From Centropus unirufus (Eukaryota > Chordata > Aves > Cuculiformes > Centropidae): a stretch of 64,000 nt of DNA. Both the position numbers and the translations under genes were made by a program. The notes beneath the pieces are model-generated. The model ran no database searches. It was given only the letters and a program-made list of their open reading frames with translations, and was not told where the DNA came from. The stretch covers positions 2,050,104-2,114,103 of the forward strand of contig VYZI01000105.1 in the NCBI GenBank assembly GCA_013397695.1, in the 5' to 3' direction. Of this stretch, positions 37,163 to 50,304 are shown one piece after another (positions within the stretch are counted from its first letter, which is position 1; every line of letters begins with the position of its first letter).

Positions 37163-37390
37163 TGCATGTTTGTGGCTCTGCTGGCAGAAGTTTGTTTCCA
37201 GATCCTCACTGCTGTGTTGGTCAGAAAGCACATTTGTCATAAAATATTACTCTTGCTTCTCCCTTCTCTAAGGTGGTATTTCTATGGGCAGTTGATCCTG
37301 TCTCAGATGTTTTATTAAGTTAAACAAGCCAACCTGTTCTGATCTGTACTTGGATGATCATCTTTCGAAGCACAATAGTTTTCCTTATTT

Positions 37391-37674
37391 CATAGAATCA
37401 TAGATTCATAGAATCATAGAATAGGTCGGGTTGGAAGGGATGTTAAAGATAATCCAGTTCCAACTCCCCTGCCATGGGCAGGGACACCTTCCGCTAGACC
37501 AGGCTGCTCACATCCCCATCCAACCTGGCCTTGAACACCTTCAGGGATGGGGTAGCCACAGCTTCCCCAGGCAACCTGACTAAAGCCTGACCCTCATCAT
37601 GAAGAATATCTTCCTAATGTCTAGTCTAAATCTTCCCCTTTCCAATTTAAAGCCATTGTTTGTGACTGTGTCAT
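37391..37674 (-). repeat. CR1 LINE, - orientation
   Basis: Starts with three tail octamers (catagaatcatagattcata) and continues to the 'tccaatttaaagccattg' region. It lies opposite to and 230 bp from the previous copy. Confidence 0.94.
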
Positions 37675-39090
37675 CTTCAAGCCATAGTTATCTGGAATGA
37701 CCCAAGGTATGGGTAAGATCACATGGGCTAGAAGACCATCACTGAAAGTTAATCAGACAGTGTGTGAGCTGCAATATTACTCCTTCTTGAAGGCAGTTCA
37801 TGAATCCTTATCCAATGGAAAAACACACAAGACCCTCAGTAGGGTCCTCTTGTTCCAGTTCTCCTGAATGGGGCAGAAAAAGCAAGTGGTTTTCATTAAA
37901 CTGAAAAATGGGGTTGAGCTGGTATTTCTGTTGCCTAATTAGAGCACATGTGTGCAGGCAGCACCTCCCCTCCCTTGGGAGGGTAAGGAGGCATAAACAG
38001 GGCTGTGCTTCGTCTTTTAGGGTCCTTCATCTAAACCCTCTCAAACTCCTTAGAAAAAGGTTGGCAGACACAAATTTTTTTCACATGTAATAAAAAGCAA
38101 TTGTTGACAGACTGATGCTTCAACAAGCCACAAGATCCCCTGGAAAGAAATACCAAGTGTGTGCAGTCAAGCACTAACTTTCTGATCTGGGGACAATAAT
38201 TTTGTCACCCAGATGTATCAAAACCCTGTAGAAAATTCTGTCCAAGATAAACAGCAGCAAACTCTAAATGGATCCCATTCCCTCACCTTCCCTTCCCACA
38301 CCTTCCCGTACTTTCCCTTTTTTATTTTATACAGGTCTTTTATTCAGATTCCCTTCACTCCTCTTGTCCTAGACCTATGGACATTTTCATGCAACCCACC
38401 ATGTAGAGCTCAACCATCCTCCACATGACCAGTAGGGAGCCAGGTCCCACATCCTGCAGTGCTTAGGGGAAGACAAGGATACTCTCTTCAAGATGAAAAG
38501 TCCCAGAGACCTGAGCCGAGGTGGTGGGATCCATCGCCCAGAGGGCACAGTCATAATCCACCCTCTGAGCGGTGGTGCCAACAGTGTTTGGGACAGGAGC
38601 TCCGGAGGGTGATCATGTGTTTTGGAAAGGACAGAACAGCAGGAGCACGTGCATGTGGGATTCCACGTGTGGGTGGATGGAGTTGCCTGTGTTATTGTTT
38701 CTCTTTAGTTTCTCAATAAGCTCACTTGTTTACTTTGCCATGATCTTGACACGCCTGGAGGTCAAGGGAGAGTTAATGGGTTTTACGGGATCCTGTAATC
38801 ATCCAAACCTTGAAACAACGTGTGACAACATGATTGTTTTATTAAGGTGGAGTAGATGCATCTAAGATTAACAAGGCTTTTAGGAGATGTATTGTTTGTA
38901 GCCAAGCACCAGCTATCTGTCAAGCACTATCTACTGCTCCCCCAGAAGTCTGGATCTGATTGTCATCAGGTTCCTCAAGCTTTCTTTTGGGGGGAGAAGA
39001 ATTGACATAGTTACCTCCTCCTGACCCCAGCACTCAGTTAGAAAGAGCTCTGGGAAATGTCTCTGTCATGTTTTGGATGCACTCAGTCAT
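37675..39090. other. Intergenic DNA without recognised gene
   Basis: 1.4 kb of unique-looking sequence. A somewhat GC-richer part lies at 38390-38700. Nothing identified. Confidence 0.45.
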
Positions 39091-39523
39091 ACAATCACAG
39101 AATCATAAATTCATAGAATGGTTTGGGTTGGAAGGGACCTTACCACCTAGTTCCAACTCCCCTGCCACAGGCAGGGACACCTCTTGCAGGATCAGGCTGC
39201 TCAAGGCCCCTCATCACACTCAAAGGAAAGAATTTCTTCCCAAGTTCTCATCTAAATCTCATCTAATTTTAAGCTCTTTGAGCTTAAAACCATTAACCCC
39301 CAGCCTGTCCCTGCACTCCCTGATCAAAAGCCCCTCCTCAGCTCTCCTGGAGACCCTTTTCAGTACTGGAAGCTGCTCTGAACTCTCCCTGGAGACTTCT
39401 CCAAGCTGAACAAATCCAACTCTCTCAGCCTGTTTTTGTACGGGAATTGTTCCAGTCTTCTGATCATCTTGATGTCGCCCTCTGGATTCACTCTAACAGA
39501 TCCATGTCCTTCATGTCCCAAAG
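39091..39523 (-). repeat. CR1 LINE, - orientation
   Basis: Tail octamers (acaatcacagaatcataaat) followed by the complement CR1 body down to 'aacagatccatgtccttcat'. The middle section is shortened by deletion. Confidence 0.92.
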
Positions 39524-40802
39524 GATTGACCATGCCACAGGGATCAGTGGTAGCAGTTTGCTGCACAGCCTCATTAACCATCTTTACAACCCCAGCAGGT
39601 CCAGCACAGGATGGGATCAGTTTTTCCTGACCCCAGGAGGAGGCAAAGGGCCAAATATTTCTTGTTCTTCATCTCATGGCATTGCTTCTCTCCTTACAAT
39701 TCAATACCTGCATGAGTCCTGGGCCAAATCTCACCATGAGTATAGGTCTAGAAAGACACAGCGGAGTTAGCCATCACCAAAGTAAACAGCTTTTAAAACA
39801 AACCAGGTCCTTAACATACCTGCAGCTCCTGAAATGCAAGGCTGTTATTTGTAATGTTTTTTTAATTCCTCACGAGGTTTTATTCCACTCTATCTTTGGT
39901 ACTGAGATGTAGGTTTCCAATATAAATAGCTGCATATTCTAATTCAGTCTGATAAGTAGGACAAGGATGCACTAGGTATCCAGACCTTGATTTTCGGGGC
40001 TGAAGAATACAACATTTCCAGTCAAACTTCAAGATTTCAGTGAGATCCTCCTATCAGGAAAATTAGTACATTTGCATCTGAAAAGCATCCTGCATTCCCT
40101 GGATATAAATCAAATGGGAGCACTCACAAAGACTCATTGCCAAGCTAGCAAATCAAAGAAACAAGGCTTTGAAGCTCTATCACGGCTTTCCCTCTGAGGA
40201 GCTCAGAGTCTGAATTTAGACAAGAGGACTTCAGCATCAAAGCTGGGCGATAAATATTCTTCTCACTTTACAGTCAGAGAAGCTGAGCTGTAAGACTGTG
40301 CATCCTTGTATGTCACACTGAACAAAAGCCCTTTGCAAAAATAAAAAGAAAAGTCTCTGTGTGGCTTGTGAACACTTTCAAATTACTAATTATTCTGAAG
40401 AAAATCAGAAGCAGGTTGCGAGCACATCCCAGAGAACAGAAACAGTTCTGTTTGCAAGAAATACTGTTCATCCATGAAAAAGGAAGTGCTGCCAGTTCAG
40501 GACAGCTTTGAAGGATAGCTCAGTTCCCACCTTCATCTTATTGTAGGCTGGGGAAAGTCTCCCAACCTAAATAATTTACGGTGAGCTATGGATCAGGACT
40601 TCAGTCTACATGTTTCCCAGGTGCTCTTGCAAAGCAATAATACTCCTCATGCTGGAAGGGGAGGACAGGTCTGTACTCACATGGGGTGTGCTCATGTGCA
40701 GCTGGTGAGGGCTTTAGCTGGACTGGACCCCAAACCAGCACTGCTTTGCCAAGGGGGTTGGGCCACAGAACTCAGAGCTCATCTACAATGTCATCTGACT
40801 CA
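39524..40802. other. Intergenic DNA without recognised gene
   Basis: 1.3 kb; nothing identified. Confidence 0.45.
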
Positions 40803-41266
40803 TCAGCAAAGGAAGGACATGGATCTGTTAGAGCGAGTCCAGAGGAGGCCGCAAAGATAATCGGATCTCCCATAGAAGGACAGGCTGAGAGAGGAGAGGG
40901 CTTCTGGGAGACCTTATAGCAGCCTTACAGTACTTAAAGGGGCCCTACAGGAAAACTGGAAAGGGACTCTATCAGGGAGTGCAGGGATAGAACAAGGAGG
41001 AATGGTTTTAAGCTGAAAGACTGGAGATTTAGATGAGGCATTAGAAAGTAATTCTTTACTGTTCAGGTGGCGAGGCACTGGAGCGGACTGCCCAGAGAGG
41101 TCGTTGATGCCCCCTGCCTAGAGGTGTTGAAGGCCAGGTTGGATGAGGTTTTGAGAAACCTGATGCAGTGGGAAGTGTCCCTGTCCATGGCAGGGGTGGG
41201 TTGAAACTGGATGATTTTTATGATCCCTTCCAACCCAGATCATTCTATGATTTTATGATTCTATGA
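40803..41266 (+). repeat. CR1 LINE, + orientation
   Basis: From 'aaggaaggacatggatctgt' to the tail attctatgattttatgattc. Confidence 0.93.
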
Positions 41267-41821
41267 TAATTCCACATTTGAATCCACACCAGGGTAACTC
41301 CTTGTTTTCTGCTCTACTCTCAAAATGCCTTTCACTGTACACCACATGCTATCACTTAGAGCTGGATATCTTTCCAACTGTCAGCAAGTCTCTTCAGAGG
41401 ACATCAGAGCAGCGACTGTGCTGTAACCGAGTCCCTCACAGCTTGTTTAAAAATGGGAAGGCAAAGCTGCCATAGGGAGTATAGATTTGCAAATGCACAA
41501 GCACTGACTGATGCCACAGCCCTCCGCTTAAAGACATGAGTCATATTTATATAGCCATTAAGTGAAAGATAATCTGCTTATTGTAGAACAAGGGGTATTT
41601 TCTGACTGAAATAAACCATTTAAACGATTTTTTTTAAAGTAAATTTTCAAAAAAGAACTTCCTGATTTTGCAAGTGTACATAACTGCTTTCCTGTCTATG
41701 CACACATGCATATCTTCTTGCAAACTGTGATGGTCCCTTTGGGTACAACTGTCCATGTTGTTTTTTTCCAGGAGGGTAACATGGTGCTCCATTGCAGAAG
41801 ATGAGTCTCTCCAGGCTTGCT

Positions 41822-42301
41822 TAGAATCATGGAATCATAGAATGATTTGGGTTGGAGACAACCTTAAAGATCATCCAATTCCAACACCCCTGCCATGGGA
41901 CAGGGACACCTTCTACTGCATCGGGTTGCTCAAAGCCCCATCTAAGCTGGCCTTGAACGCTGGCAGGGATGGGGGAGCCAAGACTTCTTTGCACAACCTG
42001 TTTCATTTCTCACCACCCTCACAGGAAAACATTTTTCTTACTATCTAATCTAAATCTACCCTCTTTTGGCCTCAAATCATTACCCCTCATCCTATCACTG
42101 CTCTCCTAATAGCGAGACCCTCCCCAGCTTTCCTGTATCCCCCTCTACGTACTGGAAGGCTGCTCTAAGGCCTCCCTGGAACCTTCTCTTCTCTAAGCCA
42201 AACAGTCCCAATTCTCTCAGCCTGTTTTCCAGAGGTGTTCCAGCCCTCTGATCTACTTCATGGCTTCCTCTGGACTCACTCCAACAGATCCATGTCCTTC
42301 A
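41822..42301 (-). repeat. CR1 LINE, - orientation
   Basis: From tagaatcatggaatcataga to 'aacagatccatgtccttc'. Nearly complete over the 3' ~480 nt. Confidence 0.94.
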
Positions 42302-43822
42302 AGATAGGCACACGTAGCAACACCAAAAATAAGAACAGCCATGAATAATAAATAAGCAGTAAATGAGATGAGGCCCTGCTCTGCAGCTCTGTGGGCAGCA
42401 GGGAATTAGAATGCTTTTCCAGAGTGAACAGCACAAGCACGCCTTGAACCTCAGTCTTCATCTCATGTCAGCAGCTGCAAAGTGCATGTTTATGCAAGGA
42501 CATAAAACGAAAACTCTGTGCCTCTTCCTACAGATATTACCGCATGGCTCTGCAATCTCAACAGGAGGGCCCAAATGCCTTGGCCTCCTGAAATACTTCC
42601 TCTAAGGAAGAATTAGAAAACACAGTAGTTTCATACTACTCCATGAGGTCTGGAAGCACAAAACAACTCCTTCTTATCAAGATTTTCAGAGGCATCCTTG
42701 CAGGTCAAAAAACCTAGAGTACTCCAGCAGGTGTGTTTGCTGTCTCCCAGCTTCCTTTCCTCTGCTGTATCAGGCAGTCATGAAGCTGGATTTTACCTGG
42801 AGGAAATCCAAGCAGAGCATTCACTTGCTCACACTTCCTCTGCTGTGCCACTGGGGAATGGGAGAATACACAATATATTCAGACAAATATGTTGTAGATA
42901 GTTTAGCTCTGCCTACAGTGATGTGTTTATGGAGAATCCCGGCTGATATCTACTACTCCCTGGAGAAACCTGTCTTAGACGTCTCCAAGGTCCAGAGGAA
43001 GGGTTCTCAGGCTGGTTGCTAAAAGAATGAGCTACAGCCAGGTTGATCTACAAACATTCATTGCTGAGCTGAGCTAGGATCAGTATGTATATCTCTTTGG
43101 GAGACATTCACATTAGTAAAAAACTAGGTTGCAACTCATCACAGCCCCATACAAGTGTCAGGAAGGGGTGGGATGCGTGTCCACTGGAAAGCCAGTCTCT
43201 CTTCACTGACACATTAAGTTATCCATTTGTTCCTGCAGTTCTCCTTGCCTTGCATCTGTAACATGAACCATTGCCCTCTGCCAGCATTTCAAAACACTTG
43301 CTGGGACATGTTACATAAGGGTTTTATTTTCATTTTGAAAATAAACAACCCAATTTCCACTTCTGCCATTGTTGCAAGGGGATGGTAAAGAAACTTCATG
43401 AAATGTTCAGATAGAGCTGAGATACAAAGTATGCTAAGCTGTTCTTTGTTGTTTCCAGAATAAAAAATTCCATGTTTTTATTTTCCTCTCAAACATTTTC
43501 TAAACAAAATCAACCATTTTGATTTTTCACAAGGTTGGACAAGGTTGGAAAACTTCCACTCTTCTATTGAAAAATATTAACCAGACCAAACATAAGTCTA
43601 GGAATTCCTAGGGAAAATATTACCCAGAAAAAAAAAAAAACAACCTAACTGGAAATTATACAAAAAAACCCTCTTCTTCCTACTCATCTCAAGCTACAAA
43701 CTATTGTGCAGGAAGACTGGTGCAGGCTTGTGAAGCAGCAGTGTCTAGGCACATCAGTTGTGGTTGCTGTTGTCTCATTTTGAGTGACAACACCTCTTCA
43801 CTGTGCAGTGAAATTATCCCCG
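42302..43822. other. Intergenic DNA without recognised gene
   Basis: 1.5 kb. An A-rich stretch lies at 43628-43640 and an AT-rich zone at 43320-43680. No gene seen. Confidence 0.45.
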
Positions 43823-44124
43823 ACATAAGGAGGATATGGAACTGTTGGAACGGGTCCAGAGGAGGACACGAAGATGATCTGGATGGCTGGAGACCTGCTG
43901 CTATGAGCAAAATTTGGGAGAGTGGATGTTGTTCAGCCTGGAGAAGAGAAGGTTCCAGGGAGACCTTAAAGTAGCCGTCCAGTACCTGAAGGGTCCCTAC
44001 AGGAAAGCTGGGAAGGGAATCTTTCCAAAGGCCTGGAGTGACAGGATGAGGTGAAATGGTTTTAAGTTGGAAGGGGGAAGATTTACATTAGACATTAGGA
44101 AGAAATTCTTCATGATGGGAAGGA
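43823..44124 (+). repeat. CR1 LINE lacking its 3' end, + orientation
   Basis: From acataaggaggatatggaac to gaagaaattcttcatgatgg. It then breaks off into a different CR1 fragment. Confidence 0.88.
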
Positions 44125-44127
44125 GAG

Positions 44128-44275
44128 GCTGAGACTGGTTTTCGTCATCTGGCAGAAAAGAAGGTGAAGGGAAGGCCTTATTGCTGTCTACACCTATCCA
44201 GCAGGAAGGTATAAAGAAGGCAGAGGAGATTCTGCTTGAAGGTGCACTGTGATAGGATAAGAGGCAACAGGCCCA
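44128..44275 (+). repeat. Second CR1 fragment of another subfamily, + orientation
   Basis: Shows diverged CR1 words (ggccttattgctgtctacac; gataggataagaggcaacag). It joins directly to the preceding fragment. Confidence 0.65.
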
Positions 44276-45518
44276 TGGTATTGGGAGAACTTAGGAGCAA
44301 AGGCCATAGTGAGCAAAAGACTCATTCCTAAACGAGTGTGTCAACCTTGGACAGCCCCCAGCAGTGAGGAGAACCAGAAAAAAATAAAAGGACCTGGAGG
44401 TAAACTGCATGAGGAGGGTATTACATGTTAGCCAAAAATGAACGAAAAAAAACCAAACATTCTCTGTAATTGTGGAAGGGAAGTAAATATTCATATCCAG
44501 AAGCATCCAGGTGCAGAGAGCCTTTAGACCAGATCAGTGGGAACAGAACTGTAGACTAATTGTGCATGCCACACTACCTGGTCCTTGCAAGAGAGGTTCA
44601 GGTTTATGTTTAAGCAGAAAAAATTTCCCTGTGGTTTGAGAACTCTGCTTCGGTCTGGGGGTGAAATTATGAAGCACAGTGACTCACCCACACAGATTTT
44701 ACACTTTTCAGACTAGATCTCATCCAGGAGTTGTGATCCCTGCCATAATGTTGAAACACGGGAAACACGCTGACAAACTGGCCAGAGATCAAAGAGGTGA
44801 AGCCTCCATGGCCAGTGAAGGGAGGGGAAGATTAACCTCCTCCGCATGTGGCTTGTCAAAGTGATGACAGCTACGCAGACGCACAAGTTGAAGCTGTGGA
44901 GGATGTGCACTGAGAAGTGGCTGTGATCAGCTGTGTCTAATGCTTTTTAGCTGGTAGGGATCTCAAAAAAACTCCATGATTCACACACTTCGTTAAAGGA
45001 AGGGCTGAAGAACACTGCTGTTCAAAGAATTCTCACTGCTCACCTCTAATGACGCCACAGGACAGCCAAATTGTTGGGACTTTGACTTTACTCCCAGTTG
45101 ACACTTTTCATGCTCAGCCCAATTTGTCACATATCTGCCTCTGAGCTTTGTCATAGCTGGACAATTCCCCATCAGGGGGTGCTGCATAGTCAGAGCTTGC
45201 TTTCCTTCCTAGTGTATGTTTCTATTCTTGCTTGTTGTGATGCCGGGCTTGGTACTAACATGAAAAGGTACTGAAGGCAAGGCCCACCTCCCTATACCTT
45301 TGCTAATTTTAATGTGGAAGGCTCTACATTAATTTGTTCAATAGTCACCACTAAGAAAAGGCCATTTCCAGAGTACTCCATCCTAGAGGAGATGTTAACA
45401 ACATGTCAAATTAGTTGTATCCTGAGCAAATTTAGTTTAGCAGTTGAGCAATTTTAGCTCAGAAGTGCAAGTAGCTTTAGTTTTAAAAGCTAAATGGTTC
45501 TGAGATTCAGGTGCAAAT
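44276..45518. other. Intergenic DNA without recognised gene
   Basis: 1.2 kb; nothing identified. Confidence 0.45.
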
Positions 45519-45816
45519 GCTGATCTCTTGTCTCTGGTGACCAGTGATAGAACCTGAGGGAATGGCAGGAAGATGTGCCAAGGGAGAGTTAGGTTGAATG
45601 TTAGGTAAAGTTTCTTCACACAGAAGGTGGTGCAGCACTGGAACAGCTCCTCAGGGAAGTAGTGATGGTGTCAAGCCTGACAATATTAAAGAAGCATGTG
45701 GACAACACCCTCAGACACAAGGTGGGAATGTTGGGGGTCTCCTATGCAGGGACAGGGGTTAGTCTTGATGATCCTTGTGGGTCTCTTCCAACTCAGGTTA
45801 TTCTATGATTCTATGA
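45519..45816 (+). repeat. CR1 LINE of a distinct 3'-end subfamily, + orientation
   Basis: Characteristic words are tgctgatctcttgtctctgg, ggtgcagcactggaacagct and gatgatccttgtgggtctct, then ttattctatgattctatg. Confidence 0.9.
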
Positions 45817-46216
45817 AATTAACTGTGATTCTCTGCCTTTCCACTGATTCTCAGGAGAGCCACAAGGAACAGCTCAGGTGTTCATATCAGCTCTATAATT
45901 CTGCCTCATCCTCAATTGCACCATTGTCTACAAAAAACTTTTCCCTTAGTCCATCCAAGCACTTAGCAAACTGTTCCTTGTGAGTAACCTCTGAGATTAA
46001 AAACATGCATTTTATTTCCAGCCTGAATTAGTCTGCATTCAGCTTATAACATTTTGTAATGTTGTTGCTTGTTGGAGTGAAAAGTCCTGTGTTACCAGAT
46101 TTCTTTTCCTCATGGAAGTACTTGCACAGCTCATCCTTAATTCATAGTATGAGCATTTTGAAGAAGCAGTATGGCACAAAGGAAAACAGGAGAAAAGTGC
46201 TGTTCTATGACATTTG

Positions 46217-46409
46217 TCATAGAAAAATAAAATCATTAAAGTTGGAAAAGACCTCTAAGATTATCAGGTTCAACCATCAGCCCAGCACCGCAGTATCTAA
46301 TAAACCATGTCCTAAAGTGCCACATCCACATGGTTTTTTAACACCTCCAGGGATGGTGACTTCACCCTAGGCAGCCTCTTCCAAAGCTTCACCACTCTTT
46401 CACTATCCT
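46217..46409 (-). repeat. CR1 LINE, F/Y-type, - orientation
   Basis: From tcatagaaaaataaaatcat through gttggaaaagacctctaaga to the 'cttcaccactctttcac' region. Confidence 0.88.
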
Positions 46410-47251
46410 ACCACAAGAAGATCCACAACAGAGAGGTAGCATAACCTGTGCAGCCTCATGTTCTTATATCCCAATGAAAAAAACTTACTGCAATAATCCA
46501 AAGAGTTTTGGTGTCTCTGTAAGAGTTCTTCTTCAGATGCCAACCCACAACATCCAGTTATTTCCAAAATCACTGCTCTCTGGAAGAACACATCCCTTGC
46601 CTGTGAGTTTCTTGGTTATCACAAAGATGCCTTCAGGGTGAGGAGCTAGGTTAACCATCTCCTCTGGGGATATTGATGTATAATACAGCCAAGTACGCAG
46701 CCCTTGAAGTAAGACCTAATTAAGCATCTGTATACCCAGACATCTTCTCACACCCAGCTATGAATCTCCATATTTTTATACACTCAAAAGCTTGTTATTG
46801 GCAAAAAGGAAACACATCTTATATGTAAAGCCAAGAATTTATTAATGCTGTGCATGAAATCTCAACAGTTTAATCGAAGAGTTATGCTTAGTGAAGATAA
46901 AATTATTGAGGCATAAAATAAAGAGTAAATAATAATTATTATAGAAAAAGCTTTAAGAGCAATACAATTATAATTGTTACACACATACTTACTATTTTCT
47001 ACCCATTTTCCATTCCACCAACATCGCTGCCTCCCACCTTACAGGGACATAGAGTGAATCATCTGCACCCTAAATACTCCACTAGGAAGAGTATGGTGGT
47101 GGAAATGGATTCTTCTTCCTCAAGCAAGGACCTACTGGGAATAATTTTGATTAGGTTTGCTAAAACACTTCTATACTTTGCTCTTTTTTCCACCTCATGT
47201 CTGATTTTGCCACGTATGGTGCATTTATTTCATATTTGCTATTTGTCCTCC
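46410..47251. other. Intergenic DNA, AT-rich
   Basis: Very AT-rich between about 46790 and 46990; no gene recognised. Confidence 0.45.
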
Positions 47252-47398
47252 TTAGAATCATTAAGGTTGCAAAAGACCTCTAAGATCAAGGCCAACCAAC
47301 AACACTACACAAACCTTCCCACTAAACCATGTTCCAAATTGCCACATCTACACAGTTTTTTAACACCTCAGGGGATGGAGACTCCACTTTGCAATCTA
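47252..47398 (-). repeat. CR1 LINE fragment, F/Y-type, - orientation
   Basis: Contains tagaatcattaaggttgcaa, ctaaaccatgttccaaattg and tttaacacctcaggggatgg. Confidence 0.86.
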
Positions 47399-48160
47399 TA
47401 ATATCAATTTTATCCATCTCTGCATCTGCATTTCTTTAACTGACTGAGTTGGTGCGTTGTTTTCAGCTAGGGGGTCTCTAATGCCAGTGCTGAATCTTAC
47501 ACTCCTGTAAGATTCTGTGCTCCTCTGTGCCATGTCCTGCTCCTCCATCTCTCCAGTCTTCTGCTGCCGTACCAGGTCTGTATTTCTTTACACCCAATCA
47601 CTATGTTGAAGCTGTAAATAGCTCATTCTGCTTACAACAGCTCCTTGTTACAGCTATCTATACAAACTTAGGGTTGCACCATACAAAGATAAACAAAAGT
47701 AATTAGGCATAGCCACCCAGCCAACTAGGAAAACTATAGGTACAGCTGGGCAAAGTAAAAACAAAACTGAAGGTAGGTCAAGACAAGTTCAGCCCAACAA
47801 GCCTCATCCCTGAGACCTTGTAAACTCAGTAAAAAAGTGTGGTATATTAGAAGCAACCCCAGTATTGTGTTTACTTGGCTACAGAGTTATATTGTCATCT
47901 TGCAATCAGGAGCCAATGGTTTTTCTTCTGTCCACCATTCTGGTGACATGACTTTAGCCCCACCAACCAGATATGTTCCACTCACCTCTCCAAGCCCAGC
48001 AACAGCTTGATTTCAAGTATTTGCCTGTTTCTGCCCATGACTTATACTCTCAGTGTCCATGACTACACTGACATTTTTAGTGTTGTTCTTTAAGATGATG
48101 ACACAGTAATCTGGCTGCTGATGTATCTGTTTTTCAATGCTCTTTGACATGAAGAACACT
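47399..48160. other. Intergenic DNA without recognised gene
   Basis: 0.76 kb; nothing identified. Confidence 0.45.
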
Positions 48161-48314
48161 CTGTGGAAGTGTTCGAGGACAAGTTGGATGGTGTCTTGAG
48201 TAGCCAGATCCAGTTTGAGGTGTCCCTGACCATTTCAGGGGGCGAGGTGAGGAACTAGATGATATTTAAGGTTTCTTTCAACCCAAACCACTCTATGATT
48301 CTATGATTCTATGA
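48161..48314 (+). repeat. Short CR1 3' end, + orientation
   Basis: From 'ctgtggaagtgttcgaggac' to three tail octamers (ctctatgattctatgattct). Confidence 0.9.
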
Positions 48315-48837
48315 TAATTTTGTGAGATGCTGGATCATGACTACACTGCACATCAACCAATGCAGGGTACTCTGAGCCCAGTATCTCATGGCTGAGAGAG
48401 AGCAGTGTTTTTCAGTGAAAAATTTATGGAAGTTGCATTTCTTTCTGAGTTTTGTAATTCACATTGGTTTCATGTGCAGAAATGCTGGCGTGCACTTCTG
48501 GACAATGAATGGAAAATGTTTAACAGTTCTTCTACCCTTAGCAAATAAGAGATTATTGGGTTTTTACCAGGGCCCAATAAACCCTGCATTTGCAACTATG
48601 CAAAATAAAAAGTTCTCTCATTGGCTTTTTTGAAGAAAGAAATGAGGTGGCAATTATAGACCCCTGTGACAATGAGATAGTGTGTCAACATCGCATTTTA
48701 CCAATCCATGACAAGTCACTTGTGTTAGCTATTAGCAATAGCACAGCAAGAACCTGAAGTGATCATATCATTTCTTGGCATTTGTGCATGTCCTGGGCCT
48801 GCTGAGAAAATCTGACGCATCTTGAAAGAATGGAACA

Positions 48838-49458
48838 CGGAATCAGGGAATGGCTTGAGTTGGAAAAAACCTTAAATATCATCTAGTTCCAACTCCCTTG
48901 TTGTGAGTAAGGGCACCTTCTAATAGATCAGGTTGCTCAAGGCCCCATCCTGGCTTTGAACACCTCCAGGGAGGGAGCATCAACAGCTTCCCTAGGCAAC
49001 CCGTGCCAGTGCCTCACCGCCCTCGTCATGAATTTCTTTCTAATGTCTAATCTATGTATTCTCCCTTCCAATTCAAAACCAATCCCCCGAGTCTTGTCAC
49101 TATGTGCCCTTGTGAAAGTCTCTCCCCAGGTTTTCTGGAGCCCCTTCAGGTACTGGAAGTCTGCTATAAGGGCTCCTTGAGCCTTCTCTTCTCCTGGATG
49201 AACAAACCCCAACTCTCTCAGCCTGTCCTCATAGCAGAGGGTCTCCGGCCTTCCGATCATCTTTGTAGCCCTCTTCTGGACCCATTCCAACAGTTCCATA
49301 TTGTTCTGCTGTTGGGGATTCCTTCCAGAACTGGACACAGGACTCCAGATGGGCTCTCAGGAGAGCAGAGTAGAGGGGATGAATGACCTCACTTGACCTG
49401 CTAGCCATGCTTCTTTTGATTCAGCCCAAGGTATGCTTGCTCTTCTGGGCAGCAGAAA
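48838..49458 (-). repeat. CR1 LINE, ~620 nt, - orientation
   Basis: From cggaatcagggaatggcttg through the complement of the 3' region and on to 'atgcttcttttgattcagcc'. It reaches further 5' than most copies here. The antisense frames 48937-49338 and 49054-49386 belong to it. Confidence 0.93.
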
Positions 49459-50000
49459 GGCAAAACCTATCACGTACCTCTGGGGCTGATCTCTAGACAT
49501 GGCTCACAAGTAGAGGACACTGCAAAGTGCATGCTGCCAGCTAATGAAAGCCAGCAGCTCATTTCCAAAGTCCTTCCATAGCCAGAAATGTGGTATATCC
49601 AGCTACCTCCATGCCCATGCAGCACCCTGACCACTTACACAATGCTGTTCCAGCAAAGAAATTGGATTTTGGCAACCTGAGAGCTGTGTGTGAATCCAGA
49701 ATTGCAATGTGTTCCAAATTTGATCTCATTTAGGGAATGGAAAGCAATACAGGACAGGTGAAAATCATTAGAGTCTTCTGCCAGGCTTTGCAGAATGCCT
49801 TAAAATAATGGATTGTGCTCTGGGGATTAGAGAAAACTCAGATTGGAATTAAGGACTCAGGACTTACCTAATACCAGCTCCTGATCAAAGCTCTCAACTA
49901 TGAGTTCAGCCCAGGATTCTCAGGACTTTATTCAGCTGAGTCATGTAAATTTCTAAGGATGGAAACTGTTCCAACTCCCTTGGAAACTGCTCTTAGGCAT

Positions 50001-50038
50001 ATGGTATGGTATGGTATGGTACGGTACGGTACAGTACA
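50001..50038. repeat. Pentanucleotide microsatellite (ATGGT)n
   Basis: About seven 5-nt units that drift from ATGGT to ACGGT to ACAGT along the tract. Confidence 0.95.
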
Positions 50039-50162
50039 CAGAAGTCTTTAAAACACATCTTTATTAATTATTTCAAACATCACAAGTAGATTGATAACTT
50101 CAGGAGTTAATTTTTGCTGAATCTTCTTAAAGGAGTTGTAGGAAAATGAAGAATGGGTGAGA

Positions 50163-50304
50163 AGAGGTTGTAGCGAGGTGGGTGTTGGTCTTTACTGCAA
50201 AGTAACAAGTGATAGGATGAGAGAAAATTACTTCAAGTTGTGTCAGAGGTTGTACGAGTGGATATCAGTAAAAATTTATTTACTGAAACAGTGATAAAGC
50301 ATTG
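50163..50304 (+). repeat. CR1 LINE, F/Y-type, cut by the assembly gap, + orientation
   Basis: Starts aggttgtagcgaggtgggtg, includes aagtaacaagtgataggatg and runs into the gap at tgataaagcattg. Confidence 0.88.

Noticed and set aside
38390..38720. Possible LTR-like or GC-rich element
   Set aside because: No terminal repeats, no TG...CA ends, no primer-binding site or polypurine tract visible.
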